A stretch of DNA of 64,000 bases, taken from the NCBI GenBank assembly GCA_008330645.1, contig VLTN01000022.1, positions 420,822-484,821 on the forward strand. The letters are read 5' to 3'. Within the stretch, counting starts at the first letter, position 1; the number at the start of each line of letters is the position of its first letter. Of the stretch, positions 50,801 through 59,600 are shown piece after piece. The DNA is from Cafeteria roenbergensis. Its lineage: Eukaryota > Sar > Bigyra > Bicosoecida > Cafeteriaceae. The notes below the pieces were generated by a model. The model was not told where the DNA came from. It searched no databases and worked only from the letters and a program-made list of their open reading frames with translations. A program made the translations under genes and the position numbers.

Positions 50801-52360
50801 GTGCTGTGCGCAACGGGCGCGACGTTCGTCACGCGCTTCTGGGCCACGCTCATCCTGCCCGTCGTCGTCATGGTCCTCTCAGTCATCGCGTTCGCTGCCA
50901 TAGCGATGGCGTGCGGGGCGTGGAAGTCCTGGTGCGGCGCCGGGCGCAGCGCAAGTGCGCCGGAATGCACGGTGAAGCACGCACACCCGCCACTTGGGCC
51001 GAGCCAACCGCGGGCCCCTCAGGCCCCGGCCGGCGACGAAGCGGCGCCGCCGCGCCACGCCTCTACCGGAGCTGCTGGGACGGACAGCCCCGCCAGTCCA
51101 ACCGCCGGAGCTCAGCTGCAAGACGCAAAAGCAAGCGCTGGCGCCCCTGCTGTCGCCGGGGAATCCTGTGCTGCCCCTGCTGCGGCGATCGCGAGCGACA
51201 CAGCCACGCAAGCCGTGCACGCAGCAGTGCCCATTGGGCCCTCCACGCCTGGACAGGGTGCCCACCGCGACGTTGCTGCGTCGCAGCCGGAGCCCGGTAG
51301 GGCTTGCGTGGGCACGGTGGCCTCGGCGGACCCATCTCGTTCCCGGGCAGTCGTGAAGCGGCCTGGACAAGCAGCCGAGGCAGGTCCCGCAAAGCTGCTC
51401 GGATCGGCAATGCCAAGCCAGCATGGACAAGGCCTCCCCTCGAGCGTTGGTGATGTTTTGGAGTATTTGCGGAAGCACAAATATATGGTAACACTTGCAA
51501 TGGAGCTGTACGTGCTGTACATGCCGCTGGTGAGCCTGGGCGTGACGGCGCTGGAGTGCTACGACCGGCCCGTCGGCGGCCGGCGCTACTTGCGGGCGGA
51601 CCTGTCCGTGCCTTGCTTCGAAGGAGATCACTTTGCAGTGGCGGTGGGGGCGGGCGTGATGCTGGCTGTGCTGGGGGTGGGGTTCCCTGCTGGGCTGGTG
51701 CTGGCGCTGCGAGGCGGTCGGCCCGCGCCCAGCTTGCGTTTCCTGTACGAGGGGTACGACGAGGCCAGGGGGCTGCGATGGTGGGAGGCGCTGGGGCTGC
51801 TCCGCAAGATGGGGCTGGTGATGGCGGCAGCCCTAGTGCCGGACGCGGCGTCGCAGGTGGCAGCTGCAGTGATGGTCCTGACGCCGGCGTTGTGGGCACA
51901 GACACAATTCCAACCATACAGGGCGAGCAAGTTCAACGCGCTGGAGACCATGTCCCTTTTGGCCATGCTGCTGACCGCAACGGTCTCGCTTCTGTACCTG
52001 CAGGCACAGGGGGGCGAGGCGGCCGCAGAACTTCAGACCGAGTCGCAGCTCAGCGGATGGACCGACGTTGTCGTCACCGTGGCACTGATCGGTGCAAACG
52101 GCAGCGTCTTCGCGCTCATGATACTGGCACTGGTGAGGTCAGGGCAGAGCCACGCGGGCCGCCCAAAGTCCGGCTGCCGCAAGAGCTGCGACTCGTTGGC
52201 AAGGCGACTTCGGTGTGGGTGGCGCGCGGGGCAGACGGAATCGGCGATGGGAGGGCCAATGATCGCAAGGGGAGCCATGGGCGAGGGCGTGCGGGCGCAG
52301 CGGCTGCAGCTCGTCCCGTCGCGCAGACGCTGGAGTGTCAGGGCAGTCGTGGAGGACTGA
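41834..52360 (+). CDS. Giant RCC1 / IPT-TIG / Cys-rich multi-pass membrane protein
   Basis: Single 10.5-kb exon, 3,508 residues from ATG 41834 (an in-frame TTG lies 48 nt earlier). A signal sequence (LLHFSLSLLLLALALARGLA) begins near residue 33. A roughly 400-residue domain with many N-glycosylation sequons precedes about 830 residues (near 450-1,280) of RCC1-type repeats, recognisable by recurring GQLG, VAAG..H and L.DG.V..FG. Then come about four IPT/TIG-like modules (for example PEIISVSPAFILAGERGVNV, PPVVSAVAPAIASPGDDVVV) between residues 1,530 and 2,060, and further beta-rich repeats. Near residue 2,790 a Cys-rich GCC2/GCC3 (ephrin-receptor-like) module appears: CEACGAGTYSDGGAGARCVPC. From residue 2,905 on there are several transmembrane helices and a cytoplasmic loop rich in Ala/Pro, ending in a basic tail. 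Proteins of this general build occur in protists as presumed surface receptors or TRP-like channels; the ligand is unknown. Confidence 0.88.
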   Translation: MVSAVGGSANPVLRRAWRTPARVAAQGLLHFSLSLLLLALALARGLADATNSTAVLWNKERDGHMRTPTSSVVGSFPVWAGLRATALVQGLRPLETAPLGQHQVAARIAFRMPGNGTASAAHAAGLAALAGGLANSSFAPASSAVWVTLQFGDASAPVSNATLLRWATAAVAAPGAVAGSLDWERRNATMAAMRALLGERVGGGGLAFPQGAAGPDDGPLRALFPDNGRARRLPRADGSCGAASLTDNMVHEARVAAGTPSIAFAGAGKRHAGGECVVDARSLHAPGAGSPWDLPAGEFADAAVLVLLPSHAGNVTGRRDLRNALARPRVAGSWVWSPAEQAWRSWPGARAAVVDPPAAWLEGDAAANAAAVSVALGMSDAWPIWSRWRLLESGREPATMPRLRVRALAEALRPTASRNSSVWTDAGSVAESDLSLLSTMMPARLAEPAVAVQAGTSVSLALLSNGDLHSWGLGAQGQLGRGLAVAIGGTLGSLPTMRSAVPLGGWAVGVAAGGRHVLVLLSDGGVRAFGLGSSGQLGYGSNATVGHTSATLPALLPKVPLGGRALAVGAGGYHSIVTMDSGEVLPFGQNDHGQLGVGSTANRGDTPATVPASMGAMPLALAARQGTGGAAFTAVVTSAGSIILVGSAAKGQLATGGIADIGADEWKPAPPVGVFPTEGRVVAAATGSEHTVLLTAKGRLLTFGSSTSGQLGRDSTTPLGDSAEETLQQLNSIELWQPAVAVAAGGQASAAVLADGGIVTFGMGTHGMLGLGDNIAVGSGGGKFSLAQAGMVPLGKRAVEASMGEDHTLVLSDAGQVFAFGKNVHGQLGTGSTEGLGDKGKTRAILALSPVELSNSTQAWRTEVRIAPQPRDGPTSEVVVGVAMGGSHTLALLEDGRVRPFGGNAKGQLGLGTTSSVLTARDTHLPTLDVGGDVSAVAAGNAHSIVLRRDGQVFAFGFGAAGQLGYESTANVGDGPSAMPASTGAVDFGGARAVAIAAGTEHSAVILSSGLLYAFGSGSFGQLGTGNLFKVGISGRPVLAHGRVPLGSARAVAVAAGFYHTLVLLEDGTVRSFGRAFHGQLGYGNTTELGGTAATTPEHLAPVPLGGAAVALAAGFHFSAVVLADGSLRTFGRGSSGQLGYGSTANAGGAASTTPALMGPVPVGGAALAVACGGYHTIVLMLDGTVAAMGNNSQGQLGLASFPSVGADPSALPRDAGNLAVGGRAVAVAAGGGTSAGSSRSAVLLEDGTLLTFGSNTDGAIGAGSAASRGQASNWAFASLKNDASLLLADSALDRPLSRPLTAAPPYLLTMGSPSLPDMSIRTYMRSAAGVRVTPTGDWPMTAGIHFASGASPVDLAPGADAATQACAIGVAGQVLGSSSVACGFEDARLWHAFDAAPTVSSVSLAVNGVESTEVDAKGDPTAELRFSVAGDFHWAALELGLGATGGAQEAAACDASAEALRAFSSWGGGFVTAELQTRAVAAGAGAIPSCRLLSTAELQCFGQVLGARSNESDPMAVVLSPRCSAQQFRSVSIVPLRFPGPAVVSAWLEDDGATLQVLGRGFGSGSEALPVVNVNGSGECLPVVRHSDSELACSLGPGVGVDQQVVLHIDGMVASGAATVTFPAPEIISVSPAFILAGERGVNVTVTGRHLLLTSVPAHINSSSSSSSGGSSGGGAALGIDAQLEAAAARGGGLWIGGQPCEAELIVVVPGSKMLCTGFDAPVAWPEARTVRVSVAGQVGVGKPGAFEGAPRPRVSFVSLTAGAGAAAEYRPGTMVSIRGSGLAPSPAGVSATVRIGGVVAAPVNTSRASQGILEVPLPSGVQGKASVVVTSAAGLLSSDAPGSAAVTVIMAPPVVAAAAVRPPGGDTFGEWLGLPASQADAGEPAPPAALNASVRLTGRGLLRTGVSGVRVGPLNCPDVVVLSDTSLECTVVGIESLRGLFPAADDALPDRLFVSFEWPTAGQRVESADAWVSPDWPPVVSAVAPAIASPGDDVVVLGRRFGPSAGRPASVQIGGLACPGLQWVASTVLRCTLPAGYRLESLPDRDGDALHVRVTSALGASTIKPRAIRLSGSVAASLVGAEGGGLDPNEALVVLPSSDGDVIAVAAESGGALCIAAVGLGAQECGFDAAVADSPLALAGAGATAVTALLVGVSRQSVPRNVSVMKFPGTGVKAPFGAAVSLRPWCSSAVAGQSFASRNVSVVVPAVNVSWTWFSTGVIQTPLAVDPTPLPPVNATVTMDPPVGPGMAALVADRLLCQAALARLATGEVVATLPAQVSAEPGQSGRRWVVLFAALPLTFIEAGAGFSVRATCTWVPTGQVLELPQLTGRVARLRTSLSAVDPGAGVGPDGKLLLVSGVTRQVQFRVDAGLSDFGGLVKRSLRLEAPPAPAWAPGEAATQACGAAFHGSPGSPGAAPRSIGSSSMRLLGLGTASVAEEGSALLERARPECALRLSGSGLQALPAVAEGTEGLVLSAANEWTATVPVGVSGVGAGTVSVECSAWGGLQSWSSTSSVALRTGTLGMAMSQTDGGAAGDAGGGGSGVASRQLVLSSGASGFSVVPAVELRAVVAEAPAWPVANAGGISCGVAVPSLPASTTQSGTKTRFFASVRAGPTGAIVGVVFDALGLVGVASYPQLGQPVAFSLQCEHPDAGQLPPVQVETELVGLRAAWGRVPAKGLLPSARQWEPFDVEVFTGDGRPLAVPGVASAVRCVAAVGNGTRLEGASAAGAAPDAGRAAAEGMVARAEFRGFAVTGKRGAAFELRVTCSVGDLPLRPVLAHSFRLQGCSAGQQPREASEDLCEACGAGTYSDGGAGARCVPCPKTGASCAGGVLELRRGFYRPPEAAGLPFDGSTELHPCFNAEACTLNSTARHYGCAPGYTGPLCGVCTPGHALFGEACGECGPPWTNLAVVAALAAGVLAVACYFAVRTAMSHASARSDRAIALRLLLSHAQGLGALVLFRAKGTALFQAVTGFVKEVGTTPASWGPVLCATGATFVTRFWATLILPVVVMVLSVIAFAAIAMACGAWKSWCGAGRSASAPECTVKHAHPPLGPSQPRAPQAPAGDEAAPPRHASTGAAGTDSPASPTAGAQLQDAKASAGAPAVAGESCAAPAAAIASDTATQAVHAAVPIGPSTPGQGAHRDVAASQPEPGRACVGTVASADPSRSRAVVKRPGQAAEAGPAKLLGSAMPSQHGQGLPSSVGDVLEYLRKHKYMVTLAMELYVLYMPLVSLGVTALECYDRPVGGRRYLRADLSVPCFEGDHFAVAVGAGVMLAVLGVGFPAGLVLALRGGRPAPSLRFLYEGYDEARGLRWWEALGLLRKMGLVMAAALVPDAASQVAAAVMVLTPALWAQTQFQPYRASKFNALETMSLLAMLLTATVSLLYLQAQGGEAAAELQTESQLSGWTDVVVTVALIGANGSVFALMILALVRSGQSHAGRPKSGCRKSCDSLARRLRCGWRAGQTESAMGGPMIARGAMGEGVRAQRLQLVPSRRRWSVRAVVED
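46815..46862. repeat. (AGC)n / GGC triplet repeat encoding Ser-Gly run
   Basis: AGC triplets followed by GGC-rich triplets encode a Ser7 and Gly/Ser linker inside the second IPT/TIG region of the receptor-like gene. Confidence 0.85.
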
Positions 52361-53894
52361 CGGGCCGCCCAAGCCGTCGCCCCCGCTCCCGCTTGCGCGC
52401 GCACACCGGACGCGCCCAGCGCATGGCTTCTCGAGGACACGCGTTGGCTTTCGTGGCGATGAAAGGGGGGGGGGGGGGTGGCGGGCGAAAGCTGCAAGCA
52501 GCGCTGTCGTAAAACGTGTATGTTGTTACGGAGTGGTCGATGCCGGTCGAGCGGGCGTTGCTCGCAAACCCATTTATGCGCTCACTGGATGAACGGCGAT
52601 AGCAATGTGCGAGCTGTTCGAGCTCCGCCTCTGAACGAGCACACCGGTTCGAGTCCACCGACCGCAGCCACCGCACGCACGCGCTCCGGGTGTATGCTCG
52701 ACCCGTGTGATTGACCCCAATGTTGCAGGCAACAACTGCACCTGAACCGAACCCTCCTGCCACCCCTGGCACGGAAAATTACCGCCCCCCGTCCTCAGGG
52801 GCACCGCCGACGACAGACCTGGCGCCTGGGCCTACGGGCACGCCACCAGCAGCTGGGGCAGGAGTCACCTCGTGGAATCGGCGCCAGTAGCGGCCAGGCC
52901 GCGTGGGTTCGGTGCCCACAGTGTCACAGCTGCAGCATCCCCAGGGCAGCCGGTGCCTTCGCTCGCGCCCAAGCGGGCCTCGGAGGGAATCCGGAACGAG
53001 TCGCCCGCCAAGCGACGCGCTCGCAGGCATCAGAGAGGCGCTGGTCCGAGGCAAGAATGAGTGCGCTGGACTTCGACATCCGAGAGACTGACGCCGAAAG
53101 CCCGGACCCGCGCACAAATTTCCGAGGCCTCGAGGGAAGAGGTCGGCCACAGGCGCCACAGGCTGCGCCTTCTATGGTGCCGGAGCTCGCGGGTTGCCTT
53201 GAGCTGTGCGCACACTCCTGCACGGCCGGAAGAAGGCTCCTCTGCAGCTTTCCAGGTCGTGGCCTTGTTTATGCCACACATATGCGTGCCTTTCGCGGTA
53301 TCGTGGTTGGCTGAGACCACCAGGCCAGGAGCGTGGGAGAGTCCGAGGTTCAAAATTTGGCGAAATCGGCGTTGTCCACGAGCGCCAGCTTCAGGCCGCT
53401 CGTGGCTCCTGCACACCGCCGAGGAGCATCAAAGCATGCACGAACAACACACCCCTTGCGAAAAATTGAACCGGAAGGCCCATGGCACACGCACAAGCCG
53501 TGGCTGCGGCGGCACAGAAAACGATGGTGACCACCGGGCTGTGAACGCGTGCGCAGGGCCTCACTCGGTGGCCTCCGCCCCTCTGGGCATAAGGGCGGAC
53601 CAGATGCTGGTGTCCCCTCCATTCTGGGTGCTCTGAGTGCTCGAGGGGGCGAGCTGGCCCTGTGGGCGCGCCTGATTTCGCACCTTGCGATATTCGACAC
53701 GGATCATATATTAACTCTGGACAGCGCTAGGTCCGTATTTGGGCGATCGGCAAAACAACTACGCGATTCCAAGGCCTGATGAATCGACCGGCCAACGCAA
53801 GCACACATCGTTCCTCGAGGCCAAACCCTGAGCGGCGACTGGTTGGCTCGGGGAAGCTGAGGCACGAACACCCAATCGGCCTGCCCGGCCCGCG
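52361..53894. other. 1.5-kb region without a confident gene
   Basis: A poly-G run sits at about 52467-52478. Two stretches look weakly coding on the plus strand. One is 52720-52890, starting MLQATTAPEPNPPATPGTEN, 56 residues, Pro/Thr-rich. The other is 53057-53314, starting MSALDFDIRETDAESPDPR, 85 residues. A third, out-of-frame stretch at 52872-53057 ends in a basic NLS-like PAKRRARRHQRG. They could be exons or remnants of one small gene broken by frameshifts, but I could not join them with good splice sites. GTTCGAGTCC near 52649 was tested as a tRNA T-arm and rejected. Confidence 0.3.
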
Positions 53895-55456
53895 ATGGGC
53901 CGCCAGCACCGGCAAGCCCTGCTGCTGGTTGCTGCTGCGCTCACTGGAGTCGGGACGGCAGCAATACTCCGGCCTCGACACACCGATCCCTGGCTAGCGC
54001 GGCAGCTTGAGCGCAACGTGACGCCGGAAGCACGCAAGAACTCCATCGTTTTCTGGGACATTCCATTTTCCCCGATGCCGAACAGCGTTCCGACGGCTCG
54101 CGCAGCCCTGCGCGTGAGCCGAGGGTGCTCGTCCGGCCATTGCCTCTGTTTGCAGCATGACCGTGCACGCCCCAGGCGTGTAATTTTGGCCGAGCGATTG
54201 GCCGAGCATTGCGCTGTCCTTCTGCACTGCGTTTGCAGGCGCTCTCTGTGGCGGACCACTCGAGGGTCCGGCAAGACGGACCGGGTCGTTGCCGCGCGAA
54301 CTTTTTCTTCCCCATCGACGCTTTGGTGGTGAGCCTGGCAGACTACATGACATCATGGGGAGCCGTATGTCAGCCGGTGGCCTACGTTTACTCTTCCGAG
54401 TGGCATCTACTGAGCATCCTTCAGGGTCAGCTTGGCCTCTGCACTGCTTCCGGCGGGAATGGCACCAGGTCGTCCGACGACATTGCCTTGGTTGTGCCCC
54501 AGCGAATGCACGACGGCACGATGGCGCCGCTCCACAGCTGCGTCGACAGTCCCGCCGTATGGATTTTCAGCACCGAGCAGTTTTCCAACCCGCTGTACTT
54601 GTCCTTAACGACCTCGCTGATCCAACAAGGCTGGCGCGCGGTCGAGTTCATGCCCCAGCACAGGTGTCTGCTGCTCGCGTCGCTGTGCTCTCGTGGAGCG
54701 ATCCTACCTGCCAAAGATTGCGAGTGGGCCACCCTCAGGCGAGGCGCAGCAGCTTGCACGAAGGGAGTCGCAATCGCCGCTGGCAGCGGCCAGCTGGGAA
54801 AGCTTGCGCGGAGCTGCAAGCTGGAAGGAACCGAAGGAGCGCGAACTCTCGAGTGCCCCGCCTCAGCAACGGGAGCGGCTGTGCGGGTGGCGAGCGCCCA
54901 ATCGGGCACAGCCGAATCCGCGATGCGGGTCGTCCCGTACCAGCTGACGTCCGAGGTCGCAGCCCTGTCAAGGCTGCTTGAGGCTGTCCCCCTTGCACAG
55001 CGGCGGCATGACGTTGCGTTTGTTGGATTTATCAGCCCCAGGCGCAAAACCATTCTGCTCGCGCTCCAGAGAGCAGGAGTCCGCCTTGTGGTCGCCAACG
55101 GCCTTCCCAGCACCCGGGACGCTGTCGTCGCGTCGGCAAGGGTGCTGGTGAATATCCACGGGAACGACGAGCAGACCATGTTCGAGACCATGCGCTGCGA
55201 CCGGTGGATTGCCGCTGGTCACGTCGTCGTGTCCGAGCCCTCGTAGGCGGACGAAACCAGCGATTTCCGAAGGGCGTACATCATCACCCCTGACCCAACC
55301 GAAGCGTCCATCGTTGCCACGACACAGGCAGTGCTGAAGGACATCAATGCAGTGGCAGCTCGAATTAAAAAGGTTCTTGATGCCATCGGCCAGAGGGCTA
55401 AGGCGAAGCGAGCGAGTGCCCTCGAGGCATTTGTGAGTGAAGCCCTCGGGACCTAG
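53895..55456 (+). pseudogene. Type II membrane glycosyltransferase interrupted by an in-frame TAG
   Basis: Exon 1 is 53895-54113 and exon 2 starts at 54239 (GTGAGC donor, TTTGCAG acceptor, phase 0). Residues 7-22 form a signal anchor (ALLLVAAALTGVGTAA). The lumenal part ends in a glycosyltransferase-1-type C-terminal fold: HDVAFVGFISPRRKTILLAL, then RDAVVASARVLVNIHG and MFETMRCDRWIAAGHVVVSE. A TAG at 55244-55246 stops the protein at residue 408, directly after VVSEPS. The same frame stays open for 69 more codons to a second TAG at 55454, and the continuation (ADETSDFRRAYIITPDP and a terminal helix) looks like the natural end of the fold. So this is either a recent nonsense allele or a sequencing error; TAG is a normal stop elsewhere in the window. 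A retroelement fragment lies 90 bp downstream. Confidence 0.7.
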
Positions 55457-55545
55457 CCAGGGCTGTTGGTGGCGATGTCGGAGCGGCCGGCAGCGTCTCT
55501 GGTTGGACGAACTAGAATGGTCTGAGCTGATGCTCTCTGCATTAT

Positions 55546-55955
55546 TGAGGGGGGCGAGAACTCGCGTCCCCATGGCACGCACTCGATTCACAGACTCATC
55601 AAGAACCAATCCAGCAACTCCATCACCGATGAATCACAAACCGCGCCAAACCCGCAATCCCAAGACCCAAGCCCAGATCACTGCCATCACACCGCCACGA
55701 GTCGCCACTCAGCCGCCCCTGCTCACCGCATGCGCTCCACCTGCTGTCGCAGGTACTGCGTCTGCCCGATCAGCTGGGTCGCCAGTCCCTTGGCGATGAC
55801 CTCGTTCAGCCTCGACAGCCAGCGGAAGGCCCAGCGCGCACGCTCCCTCGGCCGCCCACCGAAGGCCGTGTCCGCCACCTTCTTGAGGAAGGCGAAGGCC
55901 GCCGGTCCCATGCGTCCCGTGGTCGTGACGACGAAGGGCACAATGGAGCTCATGT
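55546..55955 (-). mobile_element. Solitary 5'-truncated copy of the array retroelement
   Basis: About 410 bp matching the 3' end of the elements at 60670-64000: the same 3' UTR (GATTCACAGACTCATCAAG, CATCACCGATGAATCAC) and the final ~75 codons of the coding region, from near SSIVPFVVTTTGRMG to RQQVERMR stop. It has the same orientation as the array. It lacks the terminal TGAACATCGTT string; its 3' edge reads GAGGGGGGCGAGAAC. It is somewhat more diverged, so it is probably an older insertion. Confidence 0.88.
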
Positions 55956-56649
55956 TGACTTTCGTTTCCAGTACTCTGGCGCGAGCTTCGGAGCGGTGGT
56001 AGGACGGTCCATTTTCCACCGTGCTGTCCATCAAGCAGCAGCGACAGTTCCCTGTCTTCCCGCGCGGCAGTAGGGCTGGGTGCGGGGAAGCGGCACGGCC
56101 TGCAGGTGGGCGAGGCGCGCCTCTGCCGGCGCTGCCCACAGCTGTGAAACCTGCGCACGATTTTGTGGGAGCTTTTGCGCAGGACAGGGACGGGGCGGCA
56201 GGCGCAGGATGGCGGAGCCACGGGCGGGCGACCGGCGGGCGCTGCCTTCCAACAGTCTAGAGTCGGCCAAGCGATTCATCAGGATACGGGCTCCGCAGTG
56301 TCCTTCCAAGACTGCGAGTCACAGCTCTTGAGTTCTCAGCATAGTCGAGGCCAACTGCGATCTTGCCCGCCACTGAAAAATAGGAACAACACTCTCGCAC
56401 ATTCGCCTTCCCAACCCGCACCTGAGGACCAAGTGAGGGGCGCCAGGTGCTGCATCGTTGACCCGCAAGTCGTTTGCGCAGCATAGGGGGCGCGCGTTGT
56501 GACTGGGGAGCGGGCAGTCGGTGGGGTGCGTGCTGCCAGCCGGCCATCTCGATTTTTGCGCCCGCTCGCTGTTGCCGCCCGCCCGCTTCCTCGCAGTGGC
56601 CCACCGGTGCACAGATGGTGGCTGCAGAACCGCTTCGACTGAAAGCGGC
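55956..56649. other. Region between retroelement fragment and CLU-like/TPR gene
   Basis: 694 bp. It has no domain-bearing frame before the ATG at 56650. Part of it may be 5' leader, because the frame of the downstream gene stays open back to about 56520 without an ATG. Confidence 0.4.
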
Positions 56650-59600
56650 ATGTCCCCCGCGGCAGGGGCGTTCACGGCCCCGCAAGCCGGCGCTGCGGGA
56701 GCGGGCCAAGACGCAGCTTTGATTCAGCGAACCGTCCTCGCCCCTGGCCATGCCGCGCAAGCCAGCGCAGGCCATGGCGCTGCGGCTCGAGGAGCAGGCA
56801 TGCCGCTCCGTGCCGAGGGGCCAGCGGCAGCAGTCGCGGCTCACCCGGAGACCGTGGGCGACAAGGCCTCGCGCCTCCGCAACAAGCCCACGCTCACCGC
56901 CCACGACCACCTGGAGCGCTTGGAGGAACTGGCGGGAGTGCGACAGGCCTTCCAGCGTATCACGGAGGGCGCCGCTGACGCCATTGCTCGGGCCTTCCAC
57001 GACGCCAAGCAGCGCAAGCGCTGCGGCGACGACAGGCCGCTTCAGGCCATCACGCAGGAGTGCGTGGGCCGCTTGCGGGGCGGCGAGAGTCTCCAGGTGG
57101 TGGACGCAGGCATTGCAGGGGGCGTCAAGGTGGCCGACCCCAGCACGGGGGCCTTCTTCAAGATCGCCGAGGACACGGTGGGAATCTACAGGGGCTCCTC
57201 GGTGATGGCGGACAAGGCGGCCAAGCACGAGCTGGCCATGCTCACGCACCTCCACGATGCGGACGCGGCGCGGCTGCTGACCGTACCGCTGGCGTCGTGC
57301 GTGGACGTGACGGTGCGCGACGCGGCTGGTCGGCCGGAGCGGGTGTACCGCGTGCAGGGCTTCTCGCGGCACGCGGTCGGCGGCAGAACTCTGCGTGTGG
57401 GATCGGGCGACGGCGGAGTCACGGCACACGTGTGCGCGGAGCTGGACGGCGTGGCGGAGGAGCTGGCGGCGGGGCTGCACCTGGCCCCGAGTCTGATGAC
57501 TCCCCGCTCAGGCGACTTCACGCGGCACAGGTACCGGAGGGTGCGGGGCGGCAGGGATCCGGACAGTTTCCCGCGGCTGGGCCCGGCCACGGACGAGCTG
57601 CTGGAGAGCGTGGGGGCTGGCCGGCATGCGGCCGAGAGCTCGGGGGTGTGCGCGGCGGTGGAGGCGGAGCACGACGTGGTGCTGGACCCGCTGCGGCCGG
57701 TGCACGCGGAGCACTCGAAATCCCGGCAACGGAGGTTGCGAGGCCACATCCAGCGTCTGCCGTTCGACGTTGAGCTGCACGCGCTGCCGTGGGGCGAGGT
57801 GGTGCTGCTGGACACGCACCGGCTCTGCATCCCCGACGTGACCGGCGGCGCGGCGGCGGATGGCCAGATTGCGGTCGTGTGGGCCGCTACGCCCGGGGGC
57901 CCGTCTGGCGCTGAAGGTGAAAGCGGCAGGACAGCTGTGGATGCGTCGTCGTCCTCGTCCTCGCCGGTGCTGCGAGTGGTGGGGCTGCCGGAGGGCGGCT
58001 CAAGCGACGCTGTCTTGGCCACGCTGGCCGCTCGGGAGGCTGGGCTCCTGACGGGCGCCGACGCTCCGGTGTGGAACGCGGTCGAGCTGGGCCCTCTGGC
58101 GGCGTGCTGCGGGGTGGCGGTGCTGCAGTCGAGCGACGGGGCGATCCGAGTGCTCCTGCCGCGGCCCGGGCAGTTTTGGCGAGCAGCATACCTAACGGCG
58201 CTGTTCCGACCCGAGGCGGCGGCCGTGCTGCGGGAGGCGGGGGCGGAGCCGGTGTCACCGGACGCCGTGATGGAGGGTGGCAGGGATGCCGGGGGCCTTG
58301 CGAAGGGCAGGCTTGTGGATGCGGGCGACGTGTTGCTAGGCGCCCACAACGTGGGCCTGGCGGCGGACGCGGTGCAGGAGTGTCTGATCGCGTGCTGGCG
58401 AGCGGGGCAGGGCGATGACGTGGCGTCGGTGCGGCGAGCGGTCAAGGCCGGCCTTCACACCCGCGGGCTGGGGCTGCGGCACGCCTGGCGGGTGCTGGGC
58501 GCGGAGCTAGGCCGTGCACAGGAGCCCGGCGGGGTGGGGCTGCCTCCGTCAGTGTTGCGCGCCGCTGCGGCGTGCACCAGCCTCCCGAGCCCCGGGTCGA
58601 GCGGGGCAGCGGCGCTGGAGTGTCTGGTGTCTGAGGGAGCTGCAGGTGGCGCCGATGCGGATGCGGACTGGCTGAGGGCGTGCTGTGTGGCCCGGGGTGT
58701 GGCGTCCAAGGGCCGCGGCGTGCCGATGGCGACGGCGGTGCTGGTGGGCCGGGCAGCGGCCGCTGGCGGAATTGCCGTCGGGCAGGCGTGGGCGGCCATG
58801 CAGCGAGAGTGCGGGCGGCGCGTGAAGGTGTCTGGGTCCGGCGCGCGGAGCGAACGGCGAGGCGCTGCGTTGTCGTTCGGGGATGACTCGGCGGGACTGG
58901 CAGCGCGCATGATCGCGTCGCAGCTGCGCGGTTTGCGGCTGAGTGAGCGGCTGTGCGACGAGGCGTGGCGTCACCATCGTGGCGGCGCAGCGCATTCGCT
59001 TTCGGAGACGTGCGCACGGGAGTCTTCAGATGGCGCCTTAGAGGTGCTGTGCTTGTTGGTTGCGGCGGGGTGCAGCATAAACGCTGATGAGAGTAACGGT
59101 GAGGAGACGATGCTTCAGGCATGTGCTTTCCGCTTGCTGGAACGAGGCGAGTACGATGCGGCGCTGGATCTGCTGGAGCGGTGCAGGGACATCCACGCCT
59201 CGTCGCTGGGCGAGGAGCACCCGAGCTTCGCGGGCACGCTGTTCACGATGGCGCAGTGTCGGCAGGAGAAGGGGGAGTACGATGCGGCGCTTGGCCTGCT
59301 GGAGCGGTGCAGGGCCATCGAGGCCTCGTCGGTGGGCGAGGAGCACCCGAGCTTCGCGGGCACGCTGTTCACGATGGCGCAGTGTCGGCGTGCCAGGGGG
59401 GAGTACGATGCGGCGCTGGATCTGCTGGAGCGGTGCAGGGACATCCAGGCCCCGTCGGTGGGCGAGGAGCACCCGAGCTTCGCGAAAACGCTGTACACGA
59501 TGGCGCAGTGTCGGCGCGACAAGGGGGAGTACGATGCGGCGCTGGAGCTGCTGGAGCGCTGCAGGGACATCCAGGCCTCGTCGGTGGGCGAGGAGCACCC

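Noticed and set aside
52640-52670. tRNA-like T-arm string GGTTCGAGTCC
   Set aside because: The five bases before and after the loop do not pair, and no anticodon or D arm with acceptor pairing can be built upstream.
55244-55246. TAG as a reassigned sense codon
   Set aside because: At least two other well-supported genes in the window (ending at 25176 and 35601) use TAG as their stop.
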